From: Bacteroides sp. 51
GTDB lineage: Bacteria > Bacteroidota > Bacteroidia > Bacteroidales > Bacteroidaceae
Direction: 5' to 3'
Assembly (NCBI RefSeq): GCF_010500965.1
Contig: NZ_QVMI01000007.1
Span: 78,716-142,715, forward strand
DNA: 64,000 nt
Shown here one piece after another: positions 10,045 to 19,182 of the stretch. The notes under the pieces are model-generated. The model was not told the origin of the DNA. It did no database searches and worked only from the letters and a program-made list of their open reading frames with translations. Positions within the stretch are counted from its first letter, which is position 1, and every line of letters starts with the position of its first letter. Made by a program: the position numbers and the translations under genes.

Positions 10045-11040
10045 ATGAAGAACCTCTCCTATACTTTTATTATCCTTATACTTGCATTTCTGTATGCGGC
10101 ATGTAGTAGCAACAATCATCAGTCAGTATTCCACCCCAAAGGACTTTGGTTGGACAATAACGGCGTTCATATCAATGCTCACGGAGGCGGAATGCTTTAC
10201 AACAATGGGATTTATTACTGGTTTGGCGAACACAAAATAGAAGGTGAAGCCGGGAATATAGCGCACGTGGGAGTTCATTGTTATTCCTCGGAAAATCTGC
10301 AAGAGTGGACAGACGAAGGTATCGCCCTCAGCGTAGCTCCCGAAGGATCGGGCAGTGACATCGAAAAAGGCTGTATCCTCGAACGCCCCAAAGTAGTATA
10401 TAACGCCGCGACAAAGAAATACGTCATGTGGTTTCACCTTGAACTGAAAGGTGAAGAGTACAGCGCGGCCCGTTCAGGCGTAGCCATAAGCGATAAGATT
10501 ACAGGGCCCTACAACTTCATCAGAAGCCTTCGCCCCAATGGAGAAATGGCACGCGACATGACGGTCTTTATTGACGATGACGCCACAGCGTATCATATTT
10601 TCTCTTCGGAAGACAATAAAACCACGCACATAGCCGAGCTTTCCGACGATTATCTTTCGCACACCGGGAAGTACGTCCGTGTATTCCCGGAGCGATACAT
10701 GGAAGCTCCCGCCGTATTTAAACGGAATGGCAATTACTACTTTATCGGTTCCGGTTGTACAGGCTGGGCACCTAATGCTGCGCGGTCGGCTATCGCACAA
10801 TCAATATGGGGTCCGTGGACCGAACTGGGAAACCCCTGCCGTGGCGAAAATGCCGAACTGACATTCGGCGCGCAAAGTACTTATGTACAGAAAGTTCATG
10901 GCAAGGAAGACCTTTATATATTTATGGCCGACGAGTGGAGACCTGAAAACGCGATAGACGGCCGGTACGTTTGGCTTCCCATCAGCTTTGAAGAAGAGAA
11001 ACCTGTCATCAACTGGCAGACCGAATGGAAGATGGATTAA
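10045..11040 (+). CDS. GH43-like five-bladed beta-propeller glycosidase, lipoprotein (PUL 1)
   Basis: Lipoprotein (LYAAC, Cys20). The sequence INAHGGGMLYNNGIYYWFGEHK, the blade FSEDNKTTHIAELSDDYLS-like segment, the MEAPAVFKRNGNYYFIGSGC block and GPWTELGNPCRGENAELTFGAQSTYV resemble the GH43 subfamilies that contain exo-beta-1,3-galactanases and related galactan enzymes (subfamilies 24/34). That fits the GH53 galactanase nearby. The subfamily and exact activity are inferred; a clan-F-like propeller is clear. No separate carbohydrate-binding module is seen at 331 aa. A palindrome array lies immediately upstream. Confidence 0.75.
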   Translation: MKNLSYTFIILILAFLYAACSSNNHQSVFHPKGLWLDNNGVHINAHGGGMLYNNGIYYWFGEHKIEGEAGNIAHVGVHCYSSENLQEWTDEGIALSVAPEGSGSDIEKGCILERPKVVYNAATKKYVMWFHLELKGEEYSAARSGVAISDKITGPYNFIRSLRPNGEMARDMTVFIDDDATAYHIFSSEDNKTTHIAELSDDYLSHTGKYVRVFPERYMEAPAVFKRNGNYYFIGSGCTGWAPNAARSAIAQSIWGPWTELGNPCRGENAELTFGAQSTYVQKVHGKEDLYIFMADEWRPENAIDGRYVWLPISFEEEKPVINWQTEWKMD

Positions 11041-11079
11041 AGAACATCTCAACTGATAAACATCAAAACGAACTATTGT

Positions 11080-14000
11080 ATGAATAATAAAATATACTTT
11101 GCATTGGCTATGCTAATGTGTATGACCGGCTTCCCTACCCTGAAGGCTGAGGTCAGACTGCCCGGATTCTTTAGTAACAACATGGTGCTCCAACGCGACG
11201 CACAAGTTAAGATATGGGGCTGGGCCGATAAAGGCGAAAACATTGAAATAGCCTTCAACGGCAAAAAAGTCCGCGCGCGCGCCGGAAAAAATGGTGCGTG
11301 GGAAGCCTTTCTGCCACCCATGCCCTTCGGAGGCCCTTATACGCTTACTGTGAAAGGGAAGCAGAACAGCCTAACGCTCGAGAATATTCTGATAGGTGAT
11401 ATCTGGCTTTGCAGCGGACAATCGAATATGGAATGGACCGTAAAACAATCGGCGAACGCAGCCGAAGAGATAGTCAACGCCAACTATCCCAACATTCGTT
11501 CGTTAAGGATTCCCAAAGGTATAAAGGCAACTCCCCAGAATGATTTCAATGCTGAATGGCAGGTTTGCTCACCTGCCACTGCCGGCGATTTTTCGGGAGT
11601 AGCCTATTTCTATGCCCGCGAGTTGTACCGCGAACTTAATATACCCATCGGAATAATGAACGCATCGTGGGGAGGAACCGATATCGAAACATGGATGAGT
11701 ACAGAAACCTTTGATGCCCTACCCCATGAAGTGAAAAAGAAATACGATCCTGATGTGGTGAACAATCTGGGTACCTGGATGGCAATGAACACCGGAAACA
11801 GGCAAGCCTTTTTGGACGACATGAAGAATGACCCGGCTATAAAAGCATCCTGGTTCTCCCCCGGATTTGACTCCAGCGAATGGAAACAGATAGATGTTCC
11901 TTCCGAATGGTCGGGCACTCCTCTGGCATTGGTTGATGGACACGTGTGGTTCAAGTACAATATTATTCTGCCTGCCGAAGCCACCAACAAGGAAGCAATT
12001 ATCTCCTTGGGCACCATAGACGACAACGAAATCACATGGATAAACGGTACCGAAGTAGGACGTTCCGAAGGTTGGGATACGCCCCGGTTATACAAAATCC
12101 CAGCAGGAATACTCAAGGAAGGCACCAACAACATAACCGTACGAATAACAGACAATGGCGGTAGTGGTGGTATGTGGAGTCCTGCCGAAAACTTATATAT
12201 TGAATTACAGGGCGACACTAAACAAAGACTCTCCCTAGCCGGTAAATGGTTATATAAAGGATCGGTAACAAATACCGAATACAAGGTGCTCGACGTTACA
12301 CCCAATATGCTGCATTCATCGCTTTACAACACCATGATCAATCCCATTACTCCATTCAGAATAAAAGGGGTAGTATGGTATCAAGGCGAGAACAACGTAA
12401 GCAAGGCGTACAACTACCGCACTCTTTTCCCGGAAATGATTAAAAACTGGCGTAACAAGTGGGGATATGAGCTACCCTTCTACTGGGTACAATTGGCCAA
12501 CCTCTATCCGGAAGATACAACTCCGAAAGAAAGTAACTGGGCCGAACTCCGCGAAGCACAGACAATGACATTAAGTCTCCCTCACACAGGGCAGGCTGTT
12601 ATTTACGATATTGGCAATCCCTATGATATCCACCCAACCAACAAACAGGATGTAGGATACCGTCTGGCACTCATCGCCCGGAATAAAGACTACGGCCAAA
12701 GCAATGTTGTTTATTGCGGTCCTACCTTTAAATCGGCCGAAATATCGGGTGATGAAATCATTATTACCATGGATACCTATGGTTCGAAACTAACTGTACG
12801 CAATAAGTTTGGTTACCTGGAAGGGTTTGCCATTGCCGGTGAAGATAAGAAATTTGTATGGGCAAAGGCCCGGATTGAGAACGGAAAGATTATCGTATCA
12901 AGCAGTCAGGTTAAGAACCCGGTGGCAGTGCGTTACGCATGGGCAAACAATCCGGGGGCCAACCTCTTTAATGAAGAAGGATTGCCTGCCATCCCCTTCC
13001 GTACCGACAGTTGGAAAGGAATGACTGAGCCTGTCCATACTCCGGATAAGAACCCTGCAAAGAAGTCTTTCGAGGAAAAAGCCGACTCAATCATTGCACT
13101 AATGACACTCGATGAAAAGGTAGGTCAGTTGAATCAGATAACAGGTTTCAAAGCTGCGACCGGCCCCGTGACCGATCCAGGTGATAAGCGTCAACTCATT
13201 AAAGATGGAAGAATAGGTTCTATGCTCAACGTCAGGGGGCATGCCGAAACCCGCTCTATGCAGGAACTGGCTATGCAGTCACGCCTGGGTATTCCTATGC
13301 TCTTTGGCCTGGATGTGATACATGGTTATCGTACAGTGTTCCCTGTACCCCTTGCAATGGCTGCCAGCTTCGACCCGGAAGCAGTGAAGCTGTCGGCGCG
13401 CGTTGCTGCCCGTGAGTCGGTAGTTTCCGGCATTCACTGGACATTCTCTCCTATGCTCGATGTGTCTCGCGATCCTCGCTGGGGCCGGGTAATGGAAGGT
13501 CCCGGCGAAGATACATATTGGGCTACAGAGATGGGCAAAGCCATGATCGAAGGTTATCAGCAACCTTTCGACGACGGACTGGAACTGATGGCCTGTGCCA
13601 AACATTTTGCCGCTTACGGTGCTGCCATTGGCGGACGTGATTATAACACAGTAGATATTTCCCTGCAAACACTGCACAATGTGTATCTTCCTCCCTTCAA
13701 AGCCGCGGCCGAAAGTGGGGTGGCCAGTTTTATGTGTTCCTTCAACGAGATAAACGGTGTGCCCTCGTCTGCCAACAAATATCTATACGATTTACTCTAC
13801 AATGAGTGGAAATACAAAGGTCTTGTAGTGTCCGATTGGGCTTCTATTTGGGAAATGGTGGTGCATGGTTACAGTAAAGATCGGGAAATGGCGGCCATGC
13901 AAGCAATCAACGCCGGTGTAACCATTGACATGGAGAGCAATGCTTACTCGCGTCACCTGAAGAATCTTGTTCAAGAAGGCAAGGTATCCGAAACCACACT

Positions 14001-15180
14001 TAACCATGCGGTAAGAAAAGTGCTTGTACAGAAATACAGACTCGGTCTGTTTGATGATCCGTACCGTTATTGCAATGAAGAAAAAGAAGCAACCGGGATA
14101 TTGACTGCCGAAAACAGGGCTGCCGCCCGCAATGTGGCACGAAAGTCGATTGTGCTTCTTAAGAATGAAGATATCCTTCCGGCAAAACTACCGGAGAGAA
14201 TAGCAGTTATTGGTCCTCTGGCCAATGCCAAACGTGATATGGATGGCAACTGGACAGTATCTGCGCCAACGGATATAGCCGTAACGCTACTCGAAGCTTT
14301 AAAGGAAAGATATCCGAAAAGCGATATAACATTCAGCAAAGGCTGTTCCATCGACGGTAAAGACAAATCCGGATTCGCCGAAGCAATAGCCATCGCCGGT
14401 AATGCCGATCTGGTTATTCTTGCATTAGGCGAAGCATGGGGAATGACGGGGGAAGCACGCTCCAAAGGTGATATACATCTGCCGGGAGTTCAGGAAGAAC
14501 TGGCCTGTGAAATTTATAAAGCGAACAGAAACAGTATCACTTTACTCATGGCCGGTCGCCCGATGATATTCAACGAGATATCCGAAAAGGCTCCCGCCAT
14601 TCTTTATACATGGATGCTTGGTAGTGAAGCCGGAAATGCCATTGTTGATGTTATAACGGGCATACATAACCCTTCGGCCCGTGTTCCGATGTCTTTTCCT
14701 AAACATCTGGGACAAATTCCGGTTTACTATAATCAAAATAACTCAGGACGCCCAGCTACAGACGGTGCAAATCATTATCACAATCGGTATATTGATATCG
14801 ACCATAAACCGCGATACCCGTTTTCATATGGACTTTCCTATACTACATTCGAATATAAGGATATAGAAACCACTGTGGGGGAAGACTGTATTTCCATACA
14901 ATTCGTTCTCACCAATACAGGTAAAGCTGATGGAAATGAACTCGTGCAGGTCTATACCCGTAAGTTATGGGGAGAGTCTACCCGCCCGGTAAAAGAACTG
15001 AAAGCGTTCGAGAACGTATTCCTCAAAAAAGGAGAAAGCCGACGGATGGAGTTAACAATTCCATTTGAACGACTGAAATATTATGGTCAGAATGGTTGGG
15101 AAGACGGAAGAGGAGATTATCAGGTATTTCTGGGAAAGAATGCGGAAGAATTGTTCTTTGAATCAAAGCTCACTTTTTGA
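11080..15180 (+). CDS. Bifunctional sialate O-acetylesterase-like (SASA) esterase / GH3 beta-glycosidase fusion
   Basis: One 1366-aa exported protein with two catalytic halves. Residues 1-23 are a signal peptide. Residues about 25-645 are a SASA/SGNH esterase with the nucleophile block LCSGQSNMEW (Ser115), an inserted jelly-roll domain around 255-380 and VVWYQGENN. Residues about 655-1366 are a complete GH3 enzyme of the BglX type: TIM barrel with HFAAYGAAIGGRDYN, nucleophile in LVVSDW (Asp919), alpha/beta sandwich and C-terminal fibronectin-III-like domain (KPRYPFSYGLSYTTFEY to the end). The GH3 half has no signal peptide of its own and no internal stop lies between the halves, so this is a true fusion. 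It would deacylate a glycan and remove a beta-linked sugar in the periplasm. The sugar specificity cannot be read. Confidence 0.9.
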   Translation: MNNKIYFALAMLMCMTGFPTLKAEVRLPGFFSNNMVLQRDAQVKIWGWADKGENIEIAFNGKKVRARAGKNGAWEAFLPPMPFGGPYTLTVKGKQNSLTLENILIGDIWLCSGQSNMEWTVKQSANAAEEIVNANYPNIRSLRIPKGIKATPQNDFNAEWQVCSPATAGDFSGVAYFYARELYRELNIPIGIMNASWGGTDIETWMSTETFDALPHEVKKKYDPDVVNNLGTWMAMNTGNRQAFLDDMKNDPAIKASWFSPGFDSSEWKQIDVPSEWSGTPLALVDGHVWFKYNIILPAEATNKEAIISLGTIDDNEITWINGTEVGRSEGWDTPRLYKIPAGILKEGTNNITVRITDNGGSGGMWSPAENLYIELQGDTKQRLSLAGKWLYKGSVTNTEYKVLDVTPNMLHSSLYNTMINPITPFRIKGVVWYQGENNVSKAYNYRTLFPEMIKNWRNKWGYELPFYWVQLANLYPEDTTPKESNWAELREAQTMTLSLPHTGQAVIYDIGNPYDIHPTNKQDVGYRLALIARNKDYGQSNVVYCGPTFKSAEISGDEIIITMDTYGSKLTVRNKFGYLEGFAIAGEDKKFVWAKARIENGKIIVSSSQVKNPVAVRYAWANNPGANLFNEEGLPAIPFRTDSWKGMTEPVHTPDKNPAKKSFEEKADSIIALMTLDEKVGQLNQITGFKAATGPVTDPGDKRQLIKDGRIGSMLNVRGHAETRSMQELAMQSRLGIPMLFGLDVIHGYRTVFPVPLAMAASFDPEAVKLSARVAARESVVSGIHWTFSPMLDVSRDPRWGRVMEGPGEDTYWATEMGKAMIEGYQQPFDDGLELMACAKHFAAYGAAIGGRDYNTVDISLQTLHNVYLPPFKAAAESGVASFMCSFNEINGVPSSANKYLYDLLYNEWKYKGLVVSDWASIWEMVVHGYSKDREMAAMQAINAGVTIDMESNAYSRHLKNLVQEGKVSETTLNHAVRKVLVQKYRLGLFDDPYRYCNEEKEATGILTAENRAAARNVARKSIVLLKNEDILPAKLPERIAVIGPLANAKRDMDGNWTVSAPTDIAVTLLEALKERYPKSDITFSKGCSIDGKDKSGFAEAIAIAGNADLVILALGEAWGMTGEARSKGDIHLPGVQEELACEIYKANRNSITLLMAGRPMIFNEISEKAPAILYTWMLGSEAGNAIVDVITGIHNPSARVPMSFPKHLGQIPVYYNQNNSGRPATDGANHYHNRYIDIDHKPRYPFSYGLSYTTFEYKDIETTVGEDCISIQFVLTNTGKADGNELVQVYTRKLWGESTRPVKELKAFENVFLKKGESRRMELTIPFERLKYYGQNGWEDGRGDYQVFLGKNAEELFFESKLTF

Positions 15181-15251
15181 GTAAATTAGGATGTAATAAA
15201 AGGGTTAATATCATACCGACTTAAAAGAATTGAAGTACCAAAGTAAATATT

Positions 15252-16277
15252 ATGAAACTAAAGAATATAATAGTACTCTTTGTCCTCCTCATTTTTACCC
15301 ACGTAGCCTGTAACAACAGAGGTCGTTCAATATCCCCCAAACCACCTGTGTGTAATATGAGTGGCTTCGCTAAAGGAGCCGACATCAGCTGGGTGACCGA
15401 AATGGAAAAGGCGGGCAAGAAGTTCTACAACTATTCCGGTCGCGAGATGGAATGTATGGAGTTAATGCGCGAACTGGGAATGAACTCTATCCGTTTGCGT
15501 GTGTGGGTCAGCCCGGTCAATGGCTGGTGCGATAAAAATGATCTTTTGGTAAAAGCATCCCGTGCACACGACCTGGGCATGCGTCTTATGATTGATTTCC
15601 ATTACAGCGAAACCTGGGCCGACCCAGGACAACAGAAAAAGCCTACCGCCTGGGAATCTCTTTCCTTCGAGGAACTGAAGAAAGCAGTGGCCGGTCATAC
15701 CAGTGATGTGCTTAACGCATTGAAATCTATCAATATCACTCCGGAATGGATTCAGATAGGCAATGAAACCTCCAACGGTATGTTATGGGAAGATGGCAAA
15801 GATGCCGCGAAGTATGCCGCCCTCAATAATGCTGGATATGACGCAGCAAAGAGCGTGTTCCCCAATGCCAAAATGATAATTCATATACATAGCGGACAAG
15901 ATAATCCATTGTTCCGTTGGGCATTCGACAGGCTGAAAGAAAACAATGCTAAGTGGGACATTATTGGTATGTCCCTATATCCATCTGCCTCCAATTGGAA
16001 AGAACAGAATAAACTATGCATAGCCAATGTAAATGATATGATCAGTCGCTATGGAAAAGACGTTATGATATGCGAGGTAGGAATGCCGTGGGACGACCCT
16101 GAAGCCGGTAAAGCTTTCCTTACCGACCTGATTGCAAGAGCCAAAGCCGTAGCCAATGACAAATGCCTGGGCGTATTCTACTGGGAGCCACAATCGTATG
16201 GAAACTGGAACGGATATACACTCGGAGCATTCGACAACAGTGGCAAACCGACTGTAGCAATGGAAGCGTTTAAATAA
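15252..16277 (+). CDS. GH53 endo-beta-1,4-galactanase, lipoprotein
   Basis: Arabinogalactan endo-beta-1,4-galactanase: an (alpha/beta)8-barrel enzyme cutting beta-1,4-galactan of type I arabinogalactan and pectin side chains. Lipobox FTHVAC (Cys20). Family blocks: FAKGADISWVTEMEKAGKKF, NSIRLRVWVSP, MIDFHYSETWADPGQQ, the acid/base Glu172 in IQIGNETSNGM and the nucleophile Glu275 in MICEVGMPW. Its 341 aa match the family. Last gene of PUL 1 and the best substrate indicator for it. Confidence 0.92.
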   Translation: MKLKNIIVLFVLLIFTHVACNNRGRSISPKPPVCNMSGFAKGADISWVTEMEKAGKKFYNYSGREMECMELMRELGMNSIRLRVWVSPVNGWCDKNDLLVKASRAHDLGMRLMIDFHYSETWADPGQQKKPTAWESLSFEELKKAVAGHTSDVLNALKSINITPEWIQIGNETSNGMLWEDGKDAAKYAALNNAGYDAAKSVFPNAKMIIHIHSGQDNPLFRWAFDRLKENNAKWDIIGMSLYPSASNWKEQNKLCIANVNDMISRYGKDVMICEVGMPWDDPEAGKAFLTDLIARAKAVANDKCLGVFYWEPQSYGNWNGYTLGAFDNSGKPTVAMEAFK

Positions 16278-16358
16278 CACTGTATTTTGTGCATCAAAGG
16301 CTATATAACGATCTGGGAAAATATATCACCACGAATGATTTATATAAATCAAACTTTA

Positions 16359-16366
16359 TATCTTTG
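16359..16366 (+). promoter_or_regulatory. Putative -7 box for rlmH
   Basis: TATCTTTG matches the Bacteroidetes -7 consensus TAnnTTTG, 55 nt before the rlmH start. No clear TTTG is seen at the -33 position. Confidence 0.5.
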
Positions 16367-16421
16367 CAAGCGGTTACTTAAAATAAGATAGTCTCATACT
16401 GAAACCCAACTGTTCATTGAT

Positions 16422-16895
16422 ATGAAAACAACCCTGCTCGTCATTGGGCGAACTGTAGAGAAACACTATATAACGGCTATTGACGATTACATTCAACGGA
16501 CCAAACATTCGCTTTCTTTTGATATGGAGGTTATTCCCGAATTAAAGAATACCAAAAGCCTGACGATGGATCAGCAGAAGGAAAAAGAAGGAGAATTGAT
16601 CTGCAAAGCATTCCAACCCGGAGATGTTATTGTCCTGTTGGATGAACACGGAAAAGAATTCCGTTCTATTGAATTTGCTAACTGGATGGAAAAGAAAATG
16701 AGTACCGTAAACAAACGCCTGGTATTTGTTATTGGCGGACCGTATGGTTTCTCGCAAAAGGTGTATCAAGCTGCCCACGAAAAGATATCACTATCTAAAA
16801 TGACTTTCTCGCACCAAATGATACGACTTATTTTCGTGGAACAACTATACCGTGCAATGACGATATTACAAGGCGGACCGTATCATCATGAGTGA
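16422..16895 (+). CDS. rlmH: 23S rRNA (pseudouridine-1915-N3)-methyltransferase RlmH
   Basis: SPOUT-class methyltransferase that methylates pseudouridine 1915 of 23S rRNA (helix 69) in assembled 70S ribosomes. The 157-aa length and the blocks [32 protein letters not shown] and [19 protein letters not shown]...GGPYHHE (SAM-binding knot and C-terminal tail) are diagnostic. It is convergent with queF and the two coding ends overlap by 10 bp. Confidence 0.95.
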   Translation: MKTTLLVIGRTVEKHYITAIDDYIQRTKHSLSFDMEVIPELKNTKSLTMDQQKEKEGELICKAFQPGDVIVLLDEHGKEFRSIEFANWMEKKMSTVNKRLVFVIGGPYGFSQKVYQAAHEKISLSKMTFSHQMIRLIFVEQLYRAMTILQGGPYHHE

Positions 16896-17341
16896 GTTGA
16901 GAGTCTTTGTTCCGCCAAAGCCTCATACTTTGTTCCCGGACGGCCATAGTTGGCATAAGGGTAAATAGAGATACCGCCGCGGGGAGTAAAGATTCCTGTT
17001 ACTTCAATGTATTTAGGGTTCATCAGTTTAATCAGGTCTTTCATGATTATATTTACGCAATCTTCGTGAAAAGCTCCGTGGTTGCGAAAGCTAAAGAGAT
17101 ACAATTTCAGGCTCTTGCTTTCTACCATTTTTATATCAGGCAGGTAACTGATACGAATCTCGGCAAAGTCCGGCTGTCCGGTTATTGGGCATAGGCTGGT
17201 AAATTCCGGACAGTTAAACTGTACCCAATAATCATTCTCGGGATGTTTATTATCAAAAGCTTCCAGTACTTCGGGGGCATAATCTTGCTTATATTCGGTT
17301 TTCGCTCCTAAAAGGGATAGTTGTTCTTTTAAATCTGACAT
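16886..17341 (-). CDS. queF: NADPH-dependent 7-cyano-7-deazaguanine (preQ0) reductase QueF
   Basis: Reduces preQ0 to preQ1 in queuosine biosynthesis. This is the short (151 aa), YkvM-type unimodular form. The catalytic cysteine and proton-donor region is [16 protein letters not shown]; the QueF motif [20 protein letters not shown] for NADPH binding is intact; the protein ends [20 protein letters not shown]. It lies downstream of queC and the transporter, so it is controlled by the preQ1 riboswitch upstream (inference). Confidence 0.95.
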   Translation of the reverse strand: MSDLKEQLSLLGAKTEYKQDYAPEVLEAFDNKHPENDYWVQFNCPEFTSLCPITGQPDFAEIRISYLPDIKMVESKSLKLYLFSFRNHGAFHEDCVNIIMKDLIKLMNPKYIEVTGIFTPRGGISIYPYANYGRPGTKYEALAEQRLSTHS

Positions 17342-17346
17342 ATATA

Positions 17347-17464
17347 TTTACGATTAGACGATTTACTATTTACGATTGAAGGATGTTTATTTATGATTTT
17401 ATGATTAGACGATTAATTCTGAGTAGTTTCAATCATCTAATCGTAAATTGTCTAATCGTAAATA
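17347..17464. repeat. TTTACGATTAGACGA repeats between queC and queF, reaching into the queC 3' end
   Basis: Copies of TTTACGATTAGACGATT occur at 17347-17363 (plus) and, inverted, twice in 17431-17464, with a partial copy near 17403-17414 (GATTAGACGATTA). The inverted copies form the last codons of queC and the last residues [10 protein letters not shown] repeat the same peptide. The pieces can pair as an imperfect hairpin between the two genes. Confidence 0.75.
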
Positions 17465-18106
17465 AACATATGTTTCCAGTCCTTGTTTTCTCAATTTACA
17501 GGCAGGGCAATCGCCACAGCCATCACCGATGATGCCATTATAACAGGTCAGTGTATCGTTTCTAACCAGGTCGAAGACACCTAATTCATCAGCCAATGCC
17601 CATGTTTGTGCTTTATCCAGCCACATCAATGGGGTATGAAGTACAAACTGTTCGTCCATTGCCAGGTTCAGGGTTACATTCAGCGACTTGATGAATGAAT
17701 CGCGGCAGTCCGGATATCCACTATAATCGGTCTGAGAAACGCCGGTCACCAAATGATATACCTCTTTTTCACGGGCAAAAACCGCAGCAATACTCAGGAA
17801 GAACAGATTACGCCCCGGAACGAAGGTATTGGGAACTGAACCGGCAGGCTGTTCTTTATCCATTTCAAGGGTAAGGTCTGTTAAAGAGTTACGTCCCAGC
17901 TGACCGATAAAAGACACATCCATCACATGAAACTCCACCCCAGCCTCTTCGGCTATTTTCTTTGCTTGCTGTACCTCATGGGCGTGCTTTTGCCCATACA
18001 GAAAGCTAAGGGCATATACCTTGCGAAACTGCTTCTTTGCCCAGAACAAACAGGTAGTGGAGTCTTGTCCACCACTGAACAAGACCACAGCAGACTCCAT
18101 ATTCAT
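17429..18106 (-). CDS. queC: 7-cyano-7-deazaguanine synthase QueC
   Basis: ATP-dependent conversion of 7-carboxy-7-deazaguanine to preQ0. The PP-loop motif SGGQDSTTC is at residues 11-19, followed by [30 protein letters not shown] and the C-terminal zinc site [20 protein letters not shown]. 225 aa is normal. The tail [10 protein letters not shown] is encoded by an intergenic-type repeat and is probably an add-on. It starts 2 nt after the stop codon of the transporter gene, so translation is likely coupled. Confidence 0.95.
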   Translation of the reverse strand: MNMESAVVLFSGGQDSTTCLFWAKKQFRKVYALSFLYGQKHAHEVQQAKKIAEEAGVEFHVMDVSFIGQLGRNSLTDLTLEMDKEQPAGSVPNTFVPGRNLFFLSIAAVFAREKEVYHLVTGVSQTDYSGYPDCRDSFIKSLNVTLNLAMDEQFVLHTPLMWLDKAQTWALADELGVFDLVRNDTLTCYNGIIGDGCGDCPACKLRKQGLETYVYLRLDNLRLDD

Positions 18107-18108
18107 AA

Positions 18109-18789
18109 TTACAGGTCTTTTACTTTTAGAATGTTATAGGAAATATCATTGTCGTACACATCGGCCCCTTCGACTTTCTTGATTGCTTTCACCACACAGA
18201 TGGTTACGGGCAGAATAAGTACCTCATAAAGTGATTTCAGAACGATTTGAATTCCCATCATAATTAACAGTTCGCGCACGGGAATAACTCCTCCGAATGC
18301 TAACGGAAAGAATATCAGAGAATCGGCAGTTTCTCCAACTACAGTCGACCAAATGGCACGGGCCGAGAAGTTCTTCCCCTGACTTGCTATTTTCATCTTG
18401 CTCATTACATAGGCATTCAGGAAGGAGCCAACCAGGAAAGCACTCAGGCTGGCAGCAACAATGCGGGGAGCCATACCGAATACGAAGTTAAAGCCTTCTT
18501 CGCCTTCCCAAAAGGGGGCGGCAGGCAGAGCGACGGCAATCTGCGCAATGGCAACGACGAAGAAGTTCATGGCAAAACCGCTCCAAATGATCAGGCGTGC
18601 TTTCTTAAATCCCCAAACTTCGGCAATGCAGTCATTAATAATATAGGAAATAGGGAAAACGAGAAGTCCGGCAGTCACAGTTATACCAAATATCTGGATG
18701 ACTTTCGTTTCGAGAAGATTAGCCGTAATTAGGCATACATTAAACAAAATCCCCAACAACATGAAGGGAACAGACACTTTTTCTTTCAT
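18109..18789 (-). CDS. yhhQ: Queuosine precursor transporter (YhhQ/DUF165 family)
   Basis: Inner-membrane protein that takes up queuosine precursors (preQ0/preQ1). 226 aa with about six hydrophobic segments and the family blocks [60 protein letters not shown] and [20 protein letters not shown]. First gene of the yhhQ-queC-queF operon; its start codon lies 4 nt beyond the riboswitch tail. Having both synthesis (queC, queF) and uptake genes under one leader suggests that the cell salvages and makes the precursor. Confidence 0.93.
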   Translation of the reverse strand: MKEKVSVPFMLLGILFNVCLITANLLETKVIQIFGITVTAGLLVFPISYIINDCIAEVWGFKKARLIIWSGFAMNFFVVAIAQIAVALPAAPFWEGEEGFNFVFGMAPRIVAASLSAFLVGSFLNAYVMSKMKIASQGKNFSARAIWSTVVGETADSLIFFPLAFGGVIPVRELLIMMGIQIVLKSLYEVLILPVTICVVKAIKKVEGADVYDNDISYNILKVKDL

Positions 18790-18793
18790 ACAT

Positions 18794-18823
18794 CTTGTTT
18801 TTTACGTGGTGTTCAAGCACACG
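18794..18823 (-). promoter_or_regulatory. preQ1 class I riboswitch in the yhhQ-queC-queF leader
   Basis: Read on the minus strand: P1 5' strand CGTG, an 11-nt loop TGCTTGAACAC, P1 3' strand CACG, then the A-rich tail TAAAAAA and CAAG. The loop CTTG is complementary to the tail CAAG, forming the H-type pseudoknot of preQ1-I aptamers, and the loop ends in the typical ACAC just before P1 closes. Four nucleotides later comes the yhhQ ATG, so ligand binding would tuck the start region into the pseudoknot and block translation. P1 is only 4 bp, shorter than usual. The downstream genes match the ligand. Confidence 0.8.
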
Positions 18824-18826
18824 GTG
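18813..18826. repeat. Left copy of a 14-bp direct repeat flanking the DUF5053 cassette
   Basis: TCAAGCACACGGTG here is identical to 20041-20054, 1,228 bp away in the same orientation. The left copy lies inside the preQ1 riboswitch aptamer. It could be an attachment-site core or target duplication. Confidence 0.7.
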
Positions 18827-18937
18827 GCATATAGCCATCTGATTATCAATAAGAAAACATATATTTACCATGTAACGGGTAACAAACTGGTAACATAAAA
18901 ACGATAAAACGTTTTTTATAGATGCATTTCTTTCCGG

Positions 18938-18945
18938 CAAAGATA
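18938..18945 (-). promoter_or_regulatory. Putative -7 box now driving the queuosine operon
   Basis: Minus-strand TATCTTTG, about 150 nt before yhhQ, with a weak TTGG about 19 nt upstream. The transcript would begin near 18931 and contain the riboswitch. If the region up to 20041 is an insertion, this box belongs to the inserted DNA. Confidence 0.5.
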
Positions 18946-19106
18946 CATAGTTTACCTCACACGACCAACAACTAGATTATTTTTTCTTCGATTCCAAATA
19001 CTCTCTAAACCTCTTTAATCTAAGTATAACCGTTTTATATTGCTTCAAACTTTTCTTCAGGATCATCATTTCTATATCGAGAGCCAATAAAATAATCTCT
19101 TAAACA

Positions 19107-19138
19107 CTTGCACATATCCAAAAGGATATGTATATTTG
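19107..19138 (+). promoter_or_regulatory. Promoter with embedded inverted repeat (operator-like) upstream of the small cassette
   Basis: CTTG (19107-19110), a 20-bp spacer and TATATTTG (19131-19138) fit the Bacteroidetes -33/-7 promoter. A perfect inverted repeat ACATATCC-AAAA-GGATATGT (19112-19131) fills the spacer and touches the -7 box, the expected place for a repressor operator. Confidence 0.65.
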
Positions 19139-19140
19139 TA

Positions 19141-19151
19141 GTGTCAATAAG
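19141..19151. repeat. Left inverted repeat around the two-gene cassette
   Basis: GTGTCAATAAG is perfectly inverted at 19822-19832 (CTTATTGACAC); allowing one mismatch the match extends to 15 bp. It lies at the expected transcript start, before both small genes. Confidence 0.7.
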
Positions 19152-19182
19152 AAATAAATGCCTAACCCTTTAAAACCACAAG

